Source: Mesonia ostreae (GTDB lineage Bacteria; Bacteroidota; Bacteroidia; Flavobacteriales; Flavobacteriaceae). From it: a stretch of 64,000 nucleotides of DNA. Of the stretch, positions 32,184-42,007 are shown piece by piece (positions within the stretch are counted from its first letter, which is position 1; each line of letters opens with the position of its first letter). Made by a program: the position numbers and the translations under genes. The notes below the pieces were generated by a model. The model ran no database searches and was not told where the DNA came from. It worked only from the letters and a program-made list of their open reading frames with translations. The stretch is taken from the NCBI RefSeq assembly GCF_031845265.1, contig NZ_JAVRBG010000008.1:1-64000 (forward strand). Direction: 5' to 3'.

Positions 32184-35100
32184 TTATTGTTTTTCTATGG
32201 CTAGTATGGTATTTACATCATCAAAAGCAACTTCCATACCCTTTTCCATAGTATCTGCTAGTTCGAGCTTTGCAGTGAGGGTTTCACTTTTTATATACTC
32301 TTCATTATCCAAGACTGCTTGCTCGACCACGCCATCTTTTTTTATGGTAACGAAAATTTTATCGGTAACTTCAAAACCAGAATCTTTTCTTAGGTTTTGA
32401 ATTCTATTCACTAATTCCCGGGCAATTCCTTCTTTTCTAAGATCTTCATTAATGGTAGCATCTAAAGCAACTGTTATTCCTGCGTTGCTTGCAACCAACC
32501 AACCTTCTATATCTTCTGAAGAAATTTCTACATCAGTGAGCTGCAAAGTAGTCATTTTTCCATTGATATCTAAAGAAATTTCGCCATTCGTTTCTATGCT
32601 AGATATATCGCTAGCTTCCAGCTTATTTATCGCTGCTACCACCAACTTCATGTCCTTTCCAAAACGCGGACCTAAAGTCTTAAAGTTGGGCTTTATATTC
32701 TTAACTAAAATCCCAGAAGTATCATCGATTAGCTCAATTTCCTTTACATTTACTTCAGACATAATAAGATCTTTTACCGCTAGAATCTCTTCTTTTACTT
32801 GGTCATCCAGTACTGGAATCATAATACGTTGCAAAGGCTGACGTACTTTAATCATTTCTTTTTTACGCAAGGATAACACCAAAGAAGAAATAATTTGAGC
32901 TTTTTCCATTTTGCGTTCTAAAGCTTTATCGATAAAACTTTTGTCTTGCTCTGGGAAAGCTGCCAAATGCACACTTTCAAAACTTTCTTTTTGCGTCGTA
33001 TGGGTCAAATCTTTGTATAACCTGTCCATATAAAACGGAGCGATAGGCGCACTTAATTTTGCTATAGTTTCCAAACAGGTGTATAAAGTTTGGTAGGCAG
33101 ATATTTTATCTTGCTCGTAATCGCCTTTCCAAAATCTTCTTCTGCTTAAGCGTACAAACCAGTTGCTTAAATTCTCTTGAACATATTCAGAAATGGCTCT
33201 TGCGGCACGAGTGGGTTCATATTCTTCGTAAAATTTATCTACTTTCCCAATAAGCGTATGCAATTCAGATAAAATCCAACGATCTATTTCTGGTCTTTTT
33301 TCTAAAGCGATATCGTCTTCTTGGTAAGTAAACTCATCGATATTAGCATATAAGATAAAGAAAGAATAGGTATTATACAAGGTCCCAAAGAACTTTCTTC
33401 TTACTTCGGCGATTCCTTCAATATCAAATTTTAAATTATCCCAAGGGTTGGCATTAGAAATCATATACCAACGCGTCGCATCTGGACCAAAAGCGGCAAT
33501 AGTCTCAAAAGGATCTGCTGCATTTCCTAAACGCTTAGACATTTTTTGGCCGTGTTTATCGAGTACCAATCCGTTTGAAACCACATTTTTATACGCCACA
33601 TCATCAAAAATCATGGTTGCAATAGCGTGCAACGTATAAAACCAACCCCGGGTTTGATCTACACCCTCTGCAATAAAATCGGCTTTTCGATCTCCGTTTT
33701 CTACTTGTTCTTTATTTTCAAAAGGGTAATGCCATTGAGCGTAAGGCATAGAACCAGAATCAAACCAAACGTCTATCAAATCTGCTTCTCTTTTCATAGC
33801 TTTCCCAGAAGGAGAAACAAGAATGATTTTATCTACCACGTTTTTATGTAAATCTACTTTCTCGTAGTTCTCATCAGTCATATTACCTACTTCAAATTCC
33901 GCGAAAGCGTCCTTATCCATCAAACCTGCTTCTACAGATTTTTTCATTTCTTGTTTCAATTCGGCTATCGAACCTACAAGAATTTCTTCTTTTCCATCTT
34001 CGGTACGCCAAATAGGTAATGGAATTCCCCAATACCGAGAGCGCGAAAGATTCCAATCGTTAGCATTTGCCAACCAGTTTCCAAAACGTCCTTCTCCGGT
34101 AGATTTTGGTTTCCAGTTAATACCTTTGTTAAGCTCGTGCATGCGATCTTTCACCTCGGTTACTTTGATAAACCACGAATCTAGCGGATAGTACAAAATA
34201 GGTTTATCTGTACGCCAGCAGTTTGGGTAACTGTGCACGTACTTTTCTACTTTAAAAGCTTTATTTTCTTCTTTTAACTGAATAGCAATTTCTACATCTA
34301 CAGATTTTTCTGGTACATTTTCTTCATCATAATATTCATTCTTGACATATTTCCCAGCATATTCACCCATTTGCGCTCTAAACCTCCCTTGTAAATCTAC
34401 TAAGGGAACCAAATTATCGTTATCATCTTTCACCAACATTGGCGGAACTTCTGGCTTGGCTTGTTTAGCGACCAAGGCATCATCTGCTCCAAAAGTAGGC
34501 GCGGTATGTACGATTCCTGTACCATCTTCTGTAGTGACAAAATCTCCAGCAATGATTCTAAACGCATTTTCTGGATTTTCGTAAGGCAACGCAAACGGTA
34601 ATAACTGCTCATATTTTATACCTACTAAATCTTTTCCTTTAAAGGTATCAAGGATCATATAAGGGATTTTTTTATCTCCTTGTTTGTAGGCGTCTACAAG
34701 TTCTTCGTTTTCGGTTTCAACGAATTTTTTATCAAATTGCTTGTGTACCAAATTCTTAGCCACCAGAATTTGTACGGGCTTAAACGTATATTGATTATAG
34801 GTTTTTACAAGCGCATAGTCAATTTTTGGTCCTACTGTTAATGCGGTGTTACTTGGCAACGTCCAAGGGGTGGTCGTCCAAGCAATAAAATGTATATCTC
34901 CATTTTCTGCTAGCGCATCTGGCAAGGAATGAGAAACTGCTTTAAATTGTGCTGTTACCGTAGTATCGGTTACATCTTGATATGTTCCGGGCTGGTTCAA
35001 CTCGTGAGAGCTTAAACCTGTTCCTGCTTTTGGGGAGTACGGCTGTATGGTATAGCCTTTATAAATAAGTCCTTTTTTATAAATTTCTGAAAGCAACCAC

Positions 35101-35585
35101 CACACCGTTTCCATGTACTTGGACTTGTAGGTAACGTAGGGATCGTCCATATTTACCCAATAGCCCATTTGTTCGGTAAGGTTTTTCCAAACATCAGTAT
35201 AGCGCATTACGGCATTTTTACACGCCATATTATATTCTTCTACGCTTATTTTTTCACCGATGTCTTCTTTGGTAATTCCCAATTCTTTTTCTACACCCAA
35301 TTCTACAGGAAGACCGTGTGTATCCCATCCTGCTTTACGCTTTACTAGATATCCTTTTTGGGTTTTATACCTACAAAAAATGTCTTTAATGCTACGCGCC
35401 ATCACGTGATGAATCCCCGGAAGACCGTTGGCAGACGGAGGTCCTTCAAAAAAGACAAAAGGTTCTTGCCCTTCTCTTGTACTTACACTTTTATCAAATA
35501 CCTTCTCTTCTTTCCAAAAATCTAAAATTTCTTTAGCTACAACAGGAAGGTTAAGTTCTTTATATTCAGGGAATTTTGTACTCAT
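32184..35585 (-). CDS. ileS: Isoleucyl-tRNA synthetase, type 2-like, with GIHH signature
   Basis: 1,133 residues, the length of the eukaryote-like type 2 enzymes rather than the roughly 930 of E. coli type. The HIGH-equivalent motif reads SANGLPGIHHVMARS (GIHH at 57-60). KMSKR is at about 680 (HGQKMSKRLGN), and the editing (CP1) domain contains WTTTPWTLPSNTAL. The C-terminal part lacks the Cys-rich zinc module of type 1 enzymes. It charges tRNA-Ile and hydrolyses misformed Val-tRNA-Ile. First gene of a four-gene minus-strand unit. The single copy in this window must serve the cell unless another lies elsewhere. Confidence 0.96.
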   Translation of the reverse strand: MSTKFPEYKELNLPVVAKEILDFWKEEKVFDKSVSTREGQEPFVFFEGPPSANGLPGIHHVMARSIKDIFCRYKTQKGYLVKRKAGWDTHGLPVELGVEKELGITKEDIGEKISVEEYNMACKNAVMRYTDVWKNLTEQMGYWVNMDDPYVTYKSKYMETVWWLLSEIYKKGLIYKGYTIQPYSPKAGTGLSSHELNQPGTYQDVTDTTVTAQFKAVSHSLPDALAENGDIHFIAWTTTPWTLPSNTALTVGPKIDYALVKTYNQYTFKPVQILVAKNLVHKQFDKKFVETENEELVDAYKQGDKKIPYMILDTFKGKDLVGIKYEQLLPFALPYENPENAFRIIAGDFVTTEDGTGIVHTAPTFGADDALVAKQAKPEVPPMLVKDDNDNLVPLVDLQGRFRAQMGEYAGKYVKNEYYDEENVPEKSVDVEIAIQLKEENKAFKVEKYVHSYPNCWRTDKPILYYPLDSWFIKVTEVKDRMHELNKGINWKPKSTGEGRFGNWLANANDWNLSRSRYWGIPLPIWRTEDGKEEILVGSIAELKQEMKKSVEAGLMDKDAFAEFEVGNMTDENYEKVDLHKNVVDKIILVSPSGKAMKREADLIDVWFDSGSMPYAQWHYPFENKEQVENGDRKADFIAEGVDQTRGWFYTLHAIATMIFDDVAYKNVVSNGLVLDKHGQKMSKRLGNAADPFETIAAFGPDATRWYMISNANPWDNLKFDIEGIAEVRRKFFGTLYNTYSFFILYANIDEFTYQEDDIALEKRPEIDRWILSELHTLIGKVDKFYEEYEPTRAARAISEYVQENLSNWFVRLSRRRFWKGDYEQDKISAYQTLYTCLETIAKLSAPIAPFYMDRLYKDLTHTTQKESFESVHLAAFPEQDKSFIDKALERKMEKAQIISSLVLSLRKKEMIKVRQPLQRIMIPVLDDQVKEEILAVKDLIMSEVNVKEIELIDDTSGILVKNIKPNFKTLGPRFGKDMKLVVAAINKLEASDISSIETNGEISLDINGKMTTLQLTDVEISSEDIEGWLVASNAGITVALDATINEDLRKEGIARELVNRIQNLRKDSGFEVTDKIFVTIKKDGVVEQAVLDNEEYIKSETLTAKLELADTMEKGMEVAFDDVNTILAIEKQ

Positions 35586-35756
35586 GGGTATGCGCTTTCT
35601 TAATGATTTGCGAAATTAAGGTTTTTTGACAAACCGAAGTAACTCAAACCAAAAAAACTAAAACGGATTTGTATCTTAATTAACAATCCAATATTTTTTT
35701 CTGCGGAAGCGAAATATTATCACAAAATATTAAAGCTTCGTATACCACGTTTTAAG

Positions 35757-35764
35757 TATATTTG
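35757..35764 (+). promoter_or_regulatory. Putative -7 element (TATATTTG) of the TerB-like gene
   Basis: Fits TAnnTTTG and lies 22 bp before the ATG at 35787. The -33 position reads TTC rather than TTG. Confidence 0.5.
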
Positions 35765-35786
35765 TTTTTTATAAAATTAAAAAATT

Positions 35787-36212
35787 ATGTCATTTTCAGA
35801 TTTATTCGGAACAGGGGAACACACTCGTAATCTTGGGCACTTCGCTTCTATTGTAACTTTAGCGGCCGTAGATGGAGAAATTAACGACGAAGAGGAAAAA
35901 GTATTGAAGCGTTTGGCTAGGAAACTAGATGTTAATCAAGAAGATTATACCAAGATACTTAAAAACCCTTCTGGCTTTCCTATAAACCCACCCAATACTA
36001 CAGAAAAAAGATTGGAACGTTTGTATGATTTACTTACCGTAATTTATGCGGACCACGTGATGGACGAGCAAGAAGCGTTCTTATTAAAGCGATTTGCCAT
36101 TGGATTAGGATTCTCTACAGAAGACTCTGATAAGATTATTAAAAGATCTAACCAAATTTTAGGAGGCCGACTTCCTTTTGATGATTACATCTATCTTTTA
36201 AATAGAAAATAA
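35787..36212 (+). CDS. TerB-family protein
   Basis: 141 residues, all-helical. The two TerB halves are clear: ASIVTLAAVDGEINDEEEKV with acidic metal-site residues (about 20-40) and LLTVIYADHVMDEQEAFLLK (about 84-103). TerB domains occur in tellurite-resistance and stress-response complexes and also as isolated small proteins. No other ter gene is present, so a tellurite role cannot be claimed. Monocistronic, with its own promoter box and terminator. Confidence 0.85.
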   Translation: MSFSDLFGTGEHTRNLGHFASIVTLAAVDGEINDEEEKVLKRLARKLDVNQEDYTKILKNPSGFPINPPNTTEKRLERLYDLLTVIYADHVMDEQEAFLLKRFAIGLGFSTEDSDKIIKRSNQILGGRLPFDDYIYLLNRK

Positions 36213-36249
36213 AAAAAGCCTTTTCGGTAAAACGAAAAGACTTTTTTAT
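36213..36249. terminator. Terminator between the TerB-like gene and fbp
   Basis: AAAAAAGCCTTTTCG/CGAAAAGACTTTTTT stem (one C-A mismatch) around GTAAAA, flanked by A and T tracts. Confidence 0.8.
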
Positions 36250-36310
36250 TAAAGTAATACAATAGCTTTCTCTTCATGACATTTAAATGTCTGATGGAAA
36301 AAGCTATTTT

Positions 36311-37309
36311 TTATTTCATAAATTCTTCTGCTTTTTCTACCATATTTTTACTTCCGCAGAAAAAGGGTACTCTTTGGTGCAACTCGGTTGGTTTAAGATC
36401 CATAATTCTTTGGTAACCGTCACTTGCTTTTCCGCCAGCCTGCTCGGCTATAAAAGCCATAGGATTGCATTCATACAATAACCTCAACTTACCGTTAGAG
36501 GCTTTAGAGCTTTTGGGATAAATGTAAATTCCGCCTTTAATCATATTTCTATGAATGTCTGACACTAAGCTTCCTATGTAACGCGCCGTATAAGGACGAT
36601 CACCTTCTTCTGTTTGGCAATATTTTATATAATCTTTTACACCTTGAGGAAAATGTACATAATTTCCTTCATTGATAGAATAGATATTTCCGTCTTCTGG
36701 GAATTTCATATCAGGATGTGACAAATAATAGGTTCCTATAGCTGGGTTTAAGGTAAATCCGTTTACTCCATGACCGGTAGTGTACACCAACATGGTAGAA
36801 GTTCCGTATACAATATATCCTGCCGCTACTTGTTGATTTCCTTCTTGAAGAAAATCATCTATCGTTACGGGGCTTCCCATAGGCGTTACTCTTCTGTAAA
36901 TAGAAAAAATAGTCCCTACAGAAACATTTACATCGATGTTTGAACTTCCGTCAAGCGGATCAATTAACACCACATATTTATTGTTATGATCTTCTTTTTG
37001 ACCACAAATGGTAATAAAATCATCGTTCTCTTCAGAAGCTATTCCGCAGACAATTTCTCTATTGGTAAGCGTCTGAATAAATTTATCATTAGCATAAACA
37101 TCTAATTTTTGTTGGTCTTCACCTTGAATGTTAACTTCTCCCGCAGCTCCAGTAATATCTACCAACCCGGCCTTATTCACCTCGTGGTTTACCACTTTCG
37201 CAGCCAACCGAATAGAATTGATTAGTCTAGATAATTCTCCAGAAGAATATTGAAAATCTGCTTGGTTTTCAATGATAAATTCGCCTAAAGTTTGATTCTT
37301 TTTTGCCAT
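36311..37309 (-). CDS. fbp: Fructose-1,6-bisphosphatase, class I
   Basis: 332 residues. Gluconeogenic enzyme hydrolysing fructose 1,6-bisphosphate. The metal-binding signature YVVLIDPLDGSSNIDVNVSV is intact, as are GTSTMLVYTTGHGVNGF and RYIGSLVSDIHRNMIKGGIY (phosphate/AMP region) and LYECNPMAFIAEQAGGKAS. Divergent from the acetyltransferase gene; a TATTTTTG box is present just upstream. Confidence 0.97.
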   Translation of the reverse strand: MAKKNQTLGEFIIENQADFQYSSGELSRLINSIRLAAKVVNHEVNKAGLVDITGAAGEVNIQGEDQQKLDVYANDKFIQTLTNREIVCGIASEENDDFITICGQKEDHNNKYVVLIDPLDGSSNIDVNVSVGTIFSIYRRVTPMGSPVTIDDFLQEGNQQVAAGYIVYGTSTMLVYTTGHGVNGFTLNPAIGTYYLSHPDMKFPEDGNIYSINEGNYVHFPQGVKDYIKYCQTEEGDRPYTARYIGSLVSDIHRNMIKGGIYIYPKSSKASNGKLRLLYECNPMAFIAEQAGGKASDGYQRIMDLKPTELHQRVPFFCGSKNMVEKAEEFMK

Positions 37310-37329
37310 TTCATTTTTGGTTTATGTCA

Positions 37330-37337
37330 CAAAAATA
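37330..37337 (-). promoter_or_regulatory. Putative -7 element of fbp (TATTTTTG)
   Basis: Minus-strand TATTTTTG, 20 bp upstream of the fbp ATG. It shares a 75-bp divergent intergenic region with the acetyltransferase gene. Confidence 0.45.
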
Positions 37338-37359
37338 GGCAAAAAGACATTCTAATCAC

Positions 37360-37367
37360 TATTTTTG
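37360..37367 (+). promoter_or_regulatory. Putative -7 element of the GNAT gene (TATTTTTG)
   Basis: Plus-strand TATTTTTG, 17 bp before the ATG at 37385. It places transcription start downstream of an earlier in-frame ATG (37292), supporting the shorter protein. Confidence 0.45.
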
Positions 37368-37384
37368 TAACAAAGCATTCAACT

Positions 37385-37861
37385 ATGGAAATAAATGTAA
37401 GAGAATCGCGGCGAGAAGATATGCCGCAAGTACTAGAACTTATAAAGGAATTGGCTTCGTTTGAAAACAAACCAGAAGCGGTTACTACAAGTGTAGAGCA
37501 ACTACAAAGAGATGGATTTGGTGAACAACCACAATTTAAATGCTTCGTTGCAGAAGTAGAAGAAACCATTCATGGGATGGCCTTAGTTTATTTTAGATAT
37601 TCTACCTGGAAAGGAAAAACGGTTCATTTAGAAGATTTAGTAGTACGAGAGCGCTTTCGCGGAAAAGGATTGGGAATTGTTCTATACAAGAAAGTAATGT
37701 CTCATGCCTTAGAGCAAAATGTAAAACGTGTAGAATGGGTAGTTTCTGAAGGAAACACAGGCGCTATAGATTTTTACAAAAAAAGCGGTGCGACTATTAT
37801 GAAAGATTGGAACACTGTACAGTTTGATGAAGAAGCCATCAAAAAGTTTCTAGATTCATGA
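37385..37861 (+). CDS. GNAT-family N-acetyltransferase
   Basis: 158 residues from the ATG at 37385 (MEINVRESRREDMPQVLELI). Acetyl-CoA binding motif A is VHLEDLVVRERFRGKGLGIV (R-x-x-G-x-G/A), followed by VEWVVSEGNTGAIDFYKKSGA typical of the diamine/polyamine or small-molecule branch. The longer open frame begins inside the divergent promoter region and is rejected. The stop overlaps the ATG of the aspartate kinase gene by 4 bp. Substrate unknown. Confidence 0.88.
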   Translation: MEINVRESRREDMPQVLELIKELASFENKPEAVTTSVEQLQRDGFGEQPQFKCFVAEVEETIHGMALVYFRYSTWKGKTVHLEDLVVRERFRGKGLGIVLYKKVMSHALEQNVKRVEWVVSEGNTGAIDFYKKSGATIMKDWNTVQFDEEAIKKFLDS

Positions 37862-39102
37862 GAATTTTCAAATTTGGTGGCGCTTCCATCAAAAATGCAG
37901 AAGGAGTAAAAAACCTAGCTTCTGTATTAGAAAAAACGGGCTGCGAAAATAAAGTGGTGGTGATCTCTGCTATGGGAAAAATTACCAACGCTTTAGAGAA
38001 AGTGATTGAAATTTACTTTGAAAAAGAAAAGATTGATCTCGATTACCTTAAGTCGTATCACTTAGAAATTTTAACCGACTTATTCGAATCCCGTTCTCAT
38101 CGTGTTTACACGGAAGTAAATACGCTCTTTGGAGAACTAGAGTCTTTTCTAAAGCGTAATAAATCTCCCAATTACGATTATGTTTATGATCAAGTCATCT
38201 CTTTTGGGGAATTGATAAGCACCACCATTGTTAGCATATTTTTAAATGACAATCATATTAAAAATGAATTCTTAGATGCTAGAAATTTGGTGAAAACAAA
38301 TCAAGTATACCGCGATGCGAAAGTAAATTGGGACGCTACGTGTAAGAAGATTAACACTGCCATACAAAGTGATAAATTATACATTACTCAGGGTTTTATA
38401 GCTTCAGATGTGCATAACTTCACTACCACCCTTGGCAGGGAAGGAAGTGATTATACCGCCGCTATTTTTGCGTATTGCTTAAAAGCCGAAGATGTTACTA
38501 TTTGGAAAGATGTAGATGGCGTTTTTAATGGCGATCCTAGAGTATTTGAAAATACAACACTTTTAAATGAAGTCTCGTATACCGAAGCCATCGAACTCGC
38601 TTTTTACGGCGCTTCCATTATACATCCTAAAACTTTACAACCGCTGCAAAAGAGAGAGATTCCTCTTATTGTAAAGTCATTTTATCATCCAGAAAATGCA
38701 GGGACTCTTGTTTCAAATGGGAACAAAATCAATCCGCTTATTCCTTGCTTTATCGTCAAGAAAAATTTGGTTCTAATTTCACTTTCTGCTCTGGATTTTT
38801 CTTTTTTTGTGGAAGAAAACATCAGTGAGGTCTTTGCTCTTTTGCATCAATATCAGCTAAAAGTAGATGTAATACAAAACTCGGCCATTAGTTTTTCTGT
38901 AGTGGTAGACAATCGGTTTAACCAAGTGGATAAGCTAATTAATCACTTAAAAGGGAAGTTTAGAGTTTCTTTCAATAAAAATGTTTCCCTCTACACAATT
39001 CGGCATTTTACCGAAAGTGCTATAAATCAAATAGAAAAAGACAAAGAAGTTTTACTAAAGCAACTTACGCGAGAAACGGTTCAATTAGTTACCAAAGAAT
39101 AA
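37858..39102 (+). CDS. Aspartate kinase
   Basis: 414 residues. Phosphorylates aspartate, first step to lysine, threonine, methionine and diaminopimelate. Motifs: KFGGASIKNAEGVKN (phosphate/substrate), ITQGFIASD, TTTLGREGSDYTAAIFAYCL and VTIWKDVDGVFNGDPR. The C-terminal regulatory part (about 290-400) is a diverged ACT pair (FVEENISEVFALLHQYQLK, SFSVVVDNRFNQVDKLINHL), so feedback control may be altered. Translationally coupled to the GNAT gene by an ATGA overlap. Confidence 0.93.
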   Translation: MRIFKFGGASIKNAEGVKNLASVLEKTGCENKVVVISAMGKITNALEKVIEIYFEKEKIDLDYLKSYHLEILTDLFESRSHRVYTEVNTLFGELESFLKRNKSPNYDYVYDQVISFGELISTTIVSIFLNDNHIKNEFLDARNLVKTNQVYRDAKVNWDATCKKINTAIQSDKLYITQGFIASDVHNFTTTLGREGSDYTAAIFAYCLKAEDVTIWKDVDGVFNGDPRVFENTTLLNEVSYTEAIELAFYGASIIHPKTLQPLQKREIPLIVKSFYHPENAGTLVSNGNKINPLIPCFIVKKNLVLISLSALDFSFFVEENISEVFALLHQYQLKVDVIQNSAISFSVVVDNRFNQVDKLINHLKGKFRVSFNKNVSLYTIRHFTESAINQIEKDKEVLLKQLTRETVQLVTKE

Positions 39103-39106
39103 AAAT

Positions 39107-39134
39107 TTGTAAAAGTCTTATTTTACTATATTTG
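39107..39134 (+). promoter_or_regulatory. Promoter of the OlsF-like acyltransferase gene
   Basis: TTG (39107-39109), 17 bp, TATATTTG (39127-39134): a full Bacteroidota-type promoter, 19 bp before the ATG at 39154. Confidence 0.65.
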
Positions 39135-39153
39135 TAGACAAACAAATCTATAC

Positions 39154-40962
39154 ATGGGAATTGTAACTGCTAAAGAAGTTGCTAAAGGACTAAACTTAAA
39201 TAAGTTTGGTTTTATTGGCACCGCTTTAAGTGCTACTTTAATGAGTGTAACCAAAATAAATGCACTCAATAAAATTTATGATGACCGTAAACATCTTTCG
39301 GGTCCAGAATTTTTGGACTCTTGTTTGGAGCATTTGGAAATAGATTACGAAATCCCCGAAAAGGATTTAAAAAGAATTCCTAAAACGGGGCCTTTTATTA
39401 CTATTTCCAACCATCCTCTAGGAGGAATTGATGGGATCATTCTCATGCAAACACTAATTAGACAACGAGACGACTTTAAAATTATCGCTAATTTTTTATT
39501 GCATCGGTTAGAGCCTCTAAAGCCTTATATCATGCCAGTTAATCCTTTTGAGAATAGAAAGGAAGTAAAGTCTAGCATGCTTGGTATTAAAGATTCTATA
39601 CAACATTTAAAAGACGGTCATCCTCTAGGTATTTTTCCCGCTGGAGAGGTTTCTACAGATAAAGTAGATAAAACCATTGTGGATAGACCTTGGCTTCAAG
39701 AAGCGATGAAATTGATTCAGAAATCTAAAGTTCCTGTAGTTCCTATTTATTTTCATGCTAAAAACAGCAGTTCTTTTTACCGCTTGGCAAAACTTAACGA
39801 AACCATTAGAACCGCTAAGCTGCCTGGTGAAATGTTTACACAAAAACATCGAAAGATTAAAGTAAGAATTGGTAATCCAATATCTGTAGTAGATCAAGGT
39901 CAACACCAAAGTTTAGAGGAATACACACTTTTCTTGAGAAAGAAAACCTATATGCTTTCTAGCGGCTTTGATGGTAAAAAAAGTTTGCTTAGAAATATTC
40001 CCAAACAAATAAAATTTCCTAGTAAACCAAAAGAGATCGTAAAGGAAACCTCTGAGTTTTTAATGCAGAAGGAAATTGACTTTTGTAGAGAAAATGAAAA
40101 ACGTCTTTTGGTAAGCAAGAATTACGAAGTCTTTTTAGCCGAAAGAAAAGAGATTCCTAATATCGTAAAAGAGATTGGCCGCCTACGCGAAATTACGTTT
40201 AGAGCTATTGGGGAAGGCACCAACAATCCTACAGATTTAGACGAATTTGATGATTTTTACCATCACTTATTTTTATATGACGCTGACGCGGATAAAATTG
40301 TAGGTGCTTATCGTATGGGATTTGGATTAAAAATTTTTCCGAAATATGGAATTGATGGTTTTTACTTGCAGCAACTCTTTAGGTTTGAACCCGAACTGCA
40401 TAAGCTCATGAGCGAATCTATAGAAATGGGTCGTGCATTCATCGTAAAAGAATACCAACAAAAACCTATGCCACTTTTCTTACTGTGGAAAGGAATCGTG
40501 CATTGTACCTTGCGTTTTCCCGAACACAAATACCTTATTGGCGGAGTAAGCATCAGTAATAAATTTTCTGAGTTTTCTAAATCTATGATGATAGAATTTA
40601 TGAAATCTCATTACTACGATCCTTATGTAGCACAATATGTAAGACCCAAGAAAGAGTATAAGGTAAAATTAAAAGACGCCGACAAAGATTTTGTCTTTGA
40701 TGAAACCGAAGCCGATCTTAACAAATTTGATAAACTTATAGACGAGCTAGAGCCAGATAATATAAGAATGCCGGTTTTATTAAAAAAGTACATTAAACAA
40801 AACGCCAAGGTGATTGCTTTTAATGTAGACCCACTTTTTAATAACTCTGTAGACGGACTAATGTACATCAGAATTGCTGATCTTCCAGAGAGCACGGTAA
40901 AGCCCGTGATGGAAGAATTTCAAGAAGAGTTAGAGAAAAAAATAAATCAGCAAGATGACTAA
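39154..40962 (+). CDS. Bifunctional acyltransferase, OlsF-like (PlsC domain + GNAT-type N-acyltransferase)
   Basis: 602 residues. The N-terminal half is a lysophospholipid acyltransferase-type domain: FITISNHPLGGIDG (His87, Asp93; here H-x5-D instead of the usual H-x4-D), FPAGEVS and VPIYFHAKNS. The C-terminal half (about 320-520) resembles OlsB/GNAT N-acyltransferases (FYHHLFLYDADADKIVGAYR, ESIEMGRAFIVKEYQ). This order is that of OlsF, the fused enzyme making ornithine lipids in Serratia and Flavobacterium johnsoniae; related proteins make glycine or serine lipids. It would act at the inner membrane using acyl-ACP. The amino-acid substrate cannot be told from sequence. Confidence 0.85.
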   Translation: MGIVTAKEVAKGLNLNKFGFIGTALSATLMSVTKINALNKIYDDRKHLSGPEFLDSCLEHLEIDYEIPEKDLKRIPKTGPFITISNHPLGGIDGIILMQTLIRQRDDFKIIANFLLHRLEPLKPYIMPVNPFENRKEVKSSMLGIKDSIQHLKDGHPLGIFPAGEVSTDKVDKTIVDRPWLQEAMKLIQKSKVPVVPIYFHAKNSSSFYRLAKLNETIRTAKLPGEMFTQKHRKIKVRIGNPISVVDQGQHQSLEEYTLFLRKKTYMLSSGFDGKKSLLRNIPKQIKFPSKPKEIVKETSEFLMQKEIDFCRENEKRLLVSKNYEVFLAERKEIPNIVKEIGRLREITFRAIGEGTNNPTDLDEFDDFYHHLFLYDADADKIVGAYRMGFGLKIFPKYGIDGFYLQQLFRFEPELHKLMSESIEMGRAFIVKEYQQKPMPLFLLWKGIVHCTLRFPEHKYLIGGVSISNKFSEFSKSMMIEFMKSHYYDPYVAQYVRPKKEYKVKLKDADKDFVFDETEADLNKFDKLIDELEPDNIRMPVLLKKYIKQNAKVIAFNVDPLFNNSVDGLMYIRIADLPESTVKPVMEEFQEELEKKINQQDD

Positions 40963-42007
40963 CAAGAAGCTACTTTTCTTTCTTTTACTTTTTAAAGGTA
41001 TTTTTATCTATGCCCAACATAGTATTCGTGGAGTTATTGTAGACGAATCTCAACAACCTATTGAAAGTGCCAATATCTATTTTGACGGCACTACTTTTGG
41101 CACAGTCACCAACTCTCAGGGTGAATTTACGCTTCAATTAAGCAAGGCCATACAAGCACCACTTATCATTAGTTCTTTAGGTTATACTTCAGAGATAAAA
41201 AAAATCTCTTTTGAAACCTCTAGTATAAATATTGGAGTTATTGCTTTAAAGGAAGGCGTAAACGATCTAGAAGAGGTGTATTTAGAAAACGACCCTTGGC
41301 CAAGAAAGAGAAAGTTAAAGTACTTTAGAAAATGGTTTCTAGGAGCAGATTATAAAGATAAAAAGACTAAAATTTTAAACGAAGAAGAGGTACTACTTAG
41401 GTTTATTCCTTCTTCCAATACGCTAGTAGCCTCTAGTAAAATTCCTTTAAAAATTAAGAATAAGCACCTAAGTTATTTAATTGCCTATGATCTTGTGGAG
41501 TTTGAACTTCAATTTAAAAAAGTGATCTTTACTAAAGACGGGAAAAGACAAACTCATTATAACGAATATTCATCTTTTTATGCAGGAACTTCTTTTTTTA
41601 AAGAATTAAAAGAGAATACTAGAACAAAATTTCTAGAGCGAAGAGAGAAAGCCTATGAAGGTTCTATTCTTCATTTTATGCGAAGCCTTGCCTCAAAAAA
41701 ATTAGAAGAAAACAAGTATAAAATTTTCCACAAAAGATTTCAAGTGCCCACTTACCAATTTCTTAAGGTGGTAGAAGGAAAAAATCGCGTTGCGATAGAC
41801 TTTCTAAGTCCTAAAATTATTGTTTTATATGATGACTTTGAGCAATCCTTTATTCAGATCAATAAAAATCCTACTACAATTTATATTGATGCCTACGGAA
41901 ACTTTTCTCCCATCAATTCTTTGTATTTTGGTGGTGATATGGGAAAACAAAAGATTTCTTCTTTACTTCCTTTAAACTATAAAATAAATTCATTTGAAGA
42001 TGAGTAA
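40955..42007 (+). CDS. CarboxypepD_reg-like secreted protein (paralogue 1)
   Basis: 350 residues. Signal peptide (MTNKKLLFFLLLFKGIFIYAQ), one carboxypeptidase-regulatory-like beta-sandwich (about 22-105: IRGVIVDESQQPIESANIYF, FGTVTNSQGEFTL), then a roughly 240-residue domain with no plug or barrel (RKLKYFRKWFLGADYKDKKT, ILHFMRSLASKKLEENKYKI). Such proteins are common in Bacteroidota and of unknown function. Its start overlaps the acyltransferase stop by 8 bp. Confidence 0.8.
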   Translation: MTNKKLLFFLLLFKGIFIYAQHSIRGVIVDESQQPIESANIYFDGTTFGTVTNSQGEFTLQLSKAIQAPLIISSLGYTSEIKKISFETSSINIGVIALKEGVNDLEEVYLENDPWPRKRKLKYFRKWFLGADYKDKKTKILNEEEVLLRFIPSSNTLVASSKIPLKIKNKHLSYLIAYDLVEFELQFKKVIFTKDGKRQTHYNEYSSFYAGTSFFKELKENTRTKFLERREKAYEGSILHFMRSLASKKLEENKYKIFHKRFQVPTYQFLKVVEGKNRVAIDFLSPKIIVLYDDFEQSFIQINKNPTTIYIDAYGNFSPINSLYFGGDMGKQKISSLLPLNYKINSFEDE

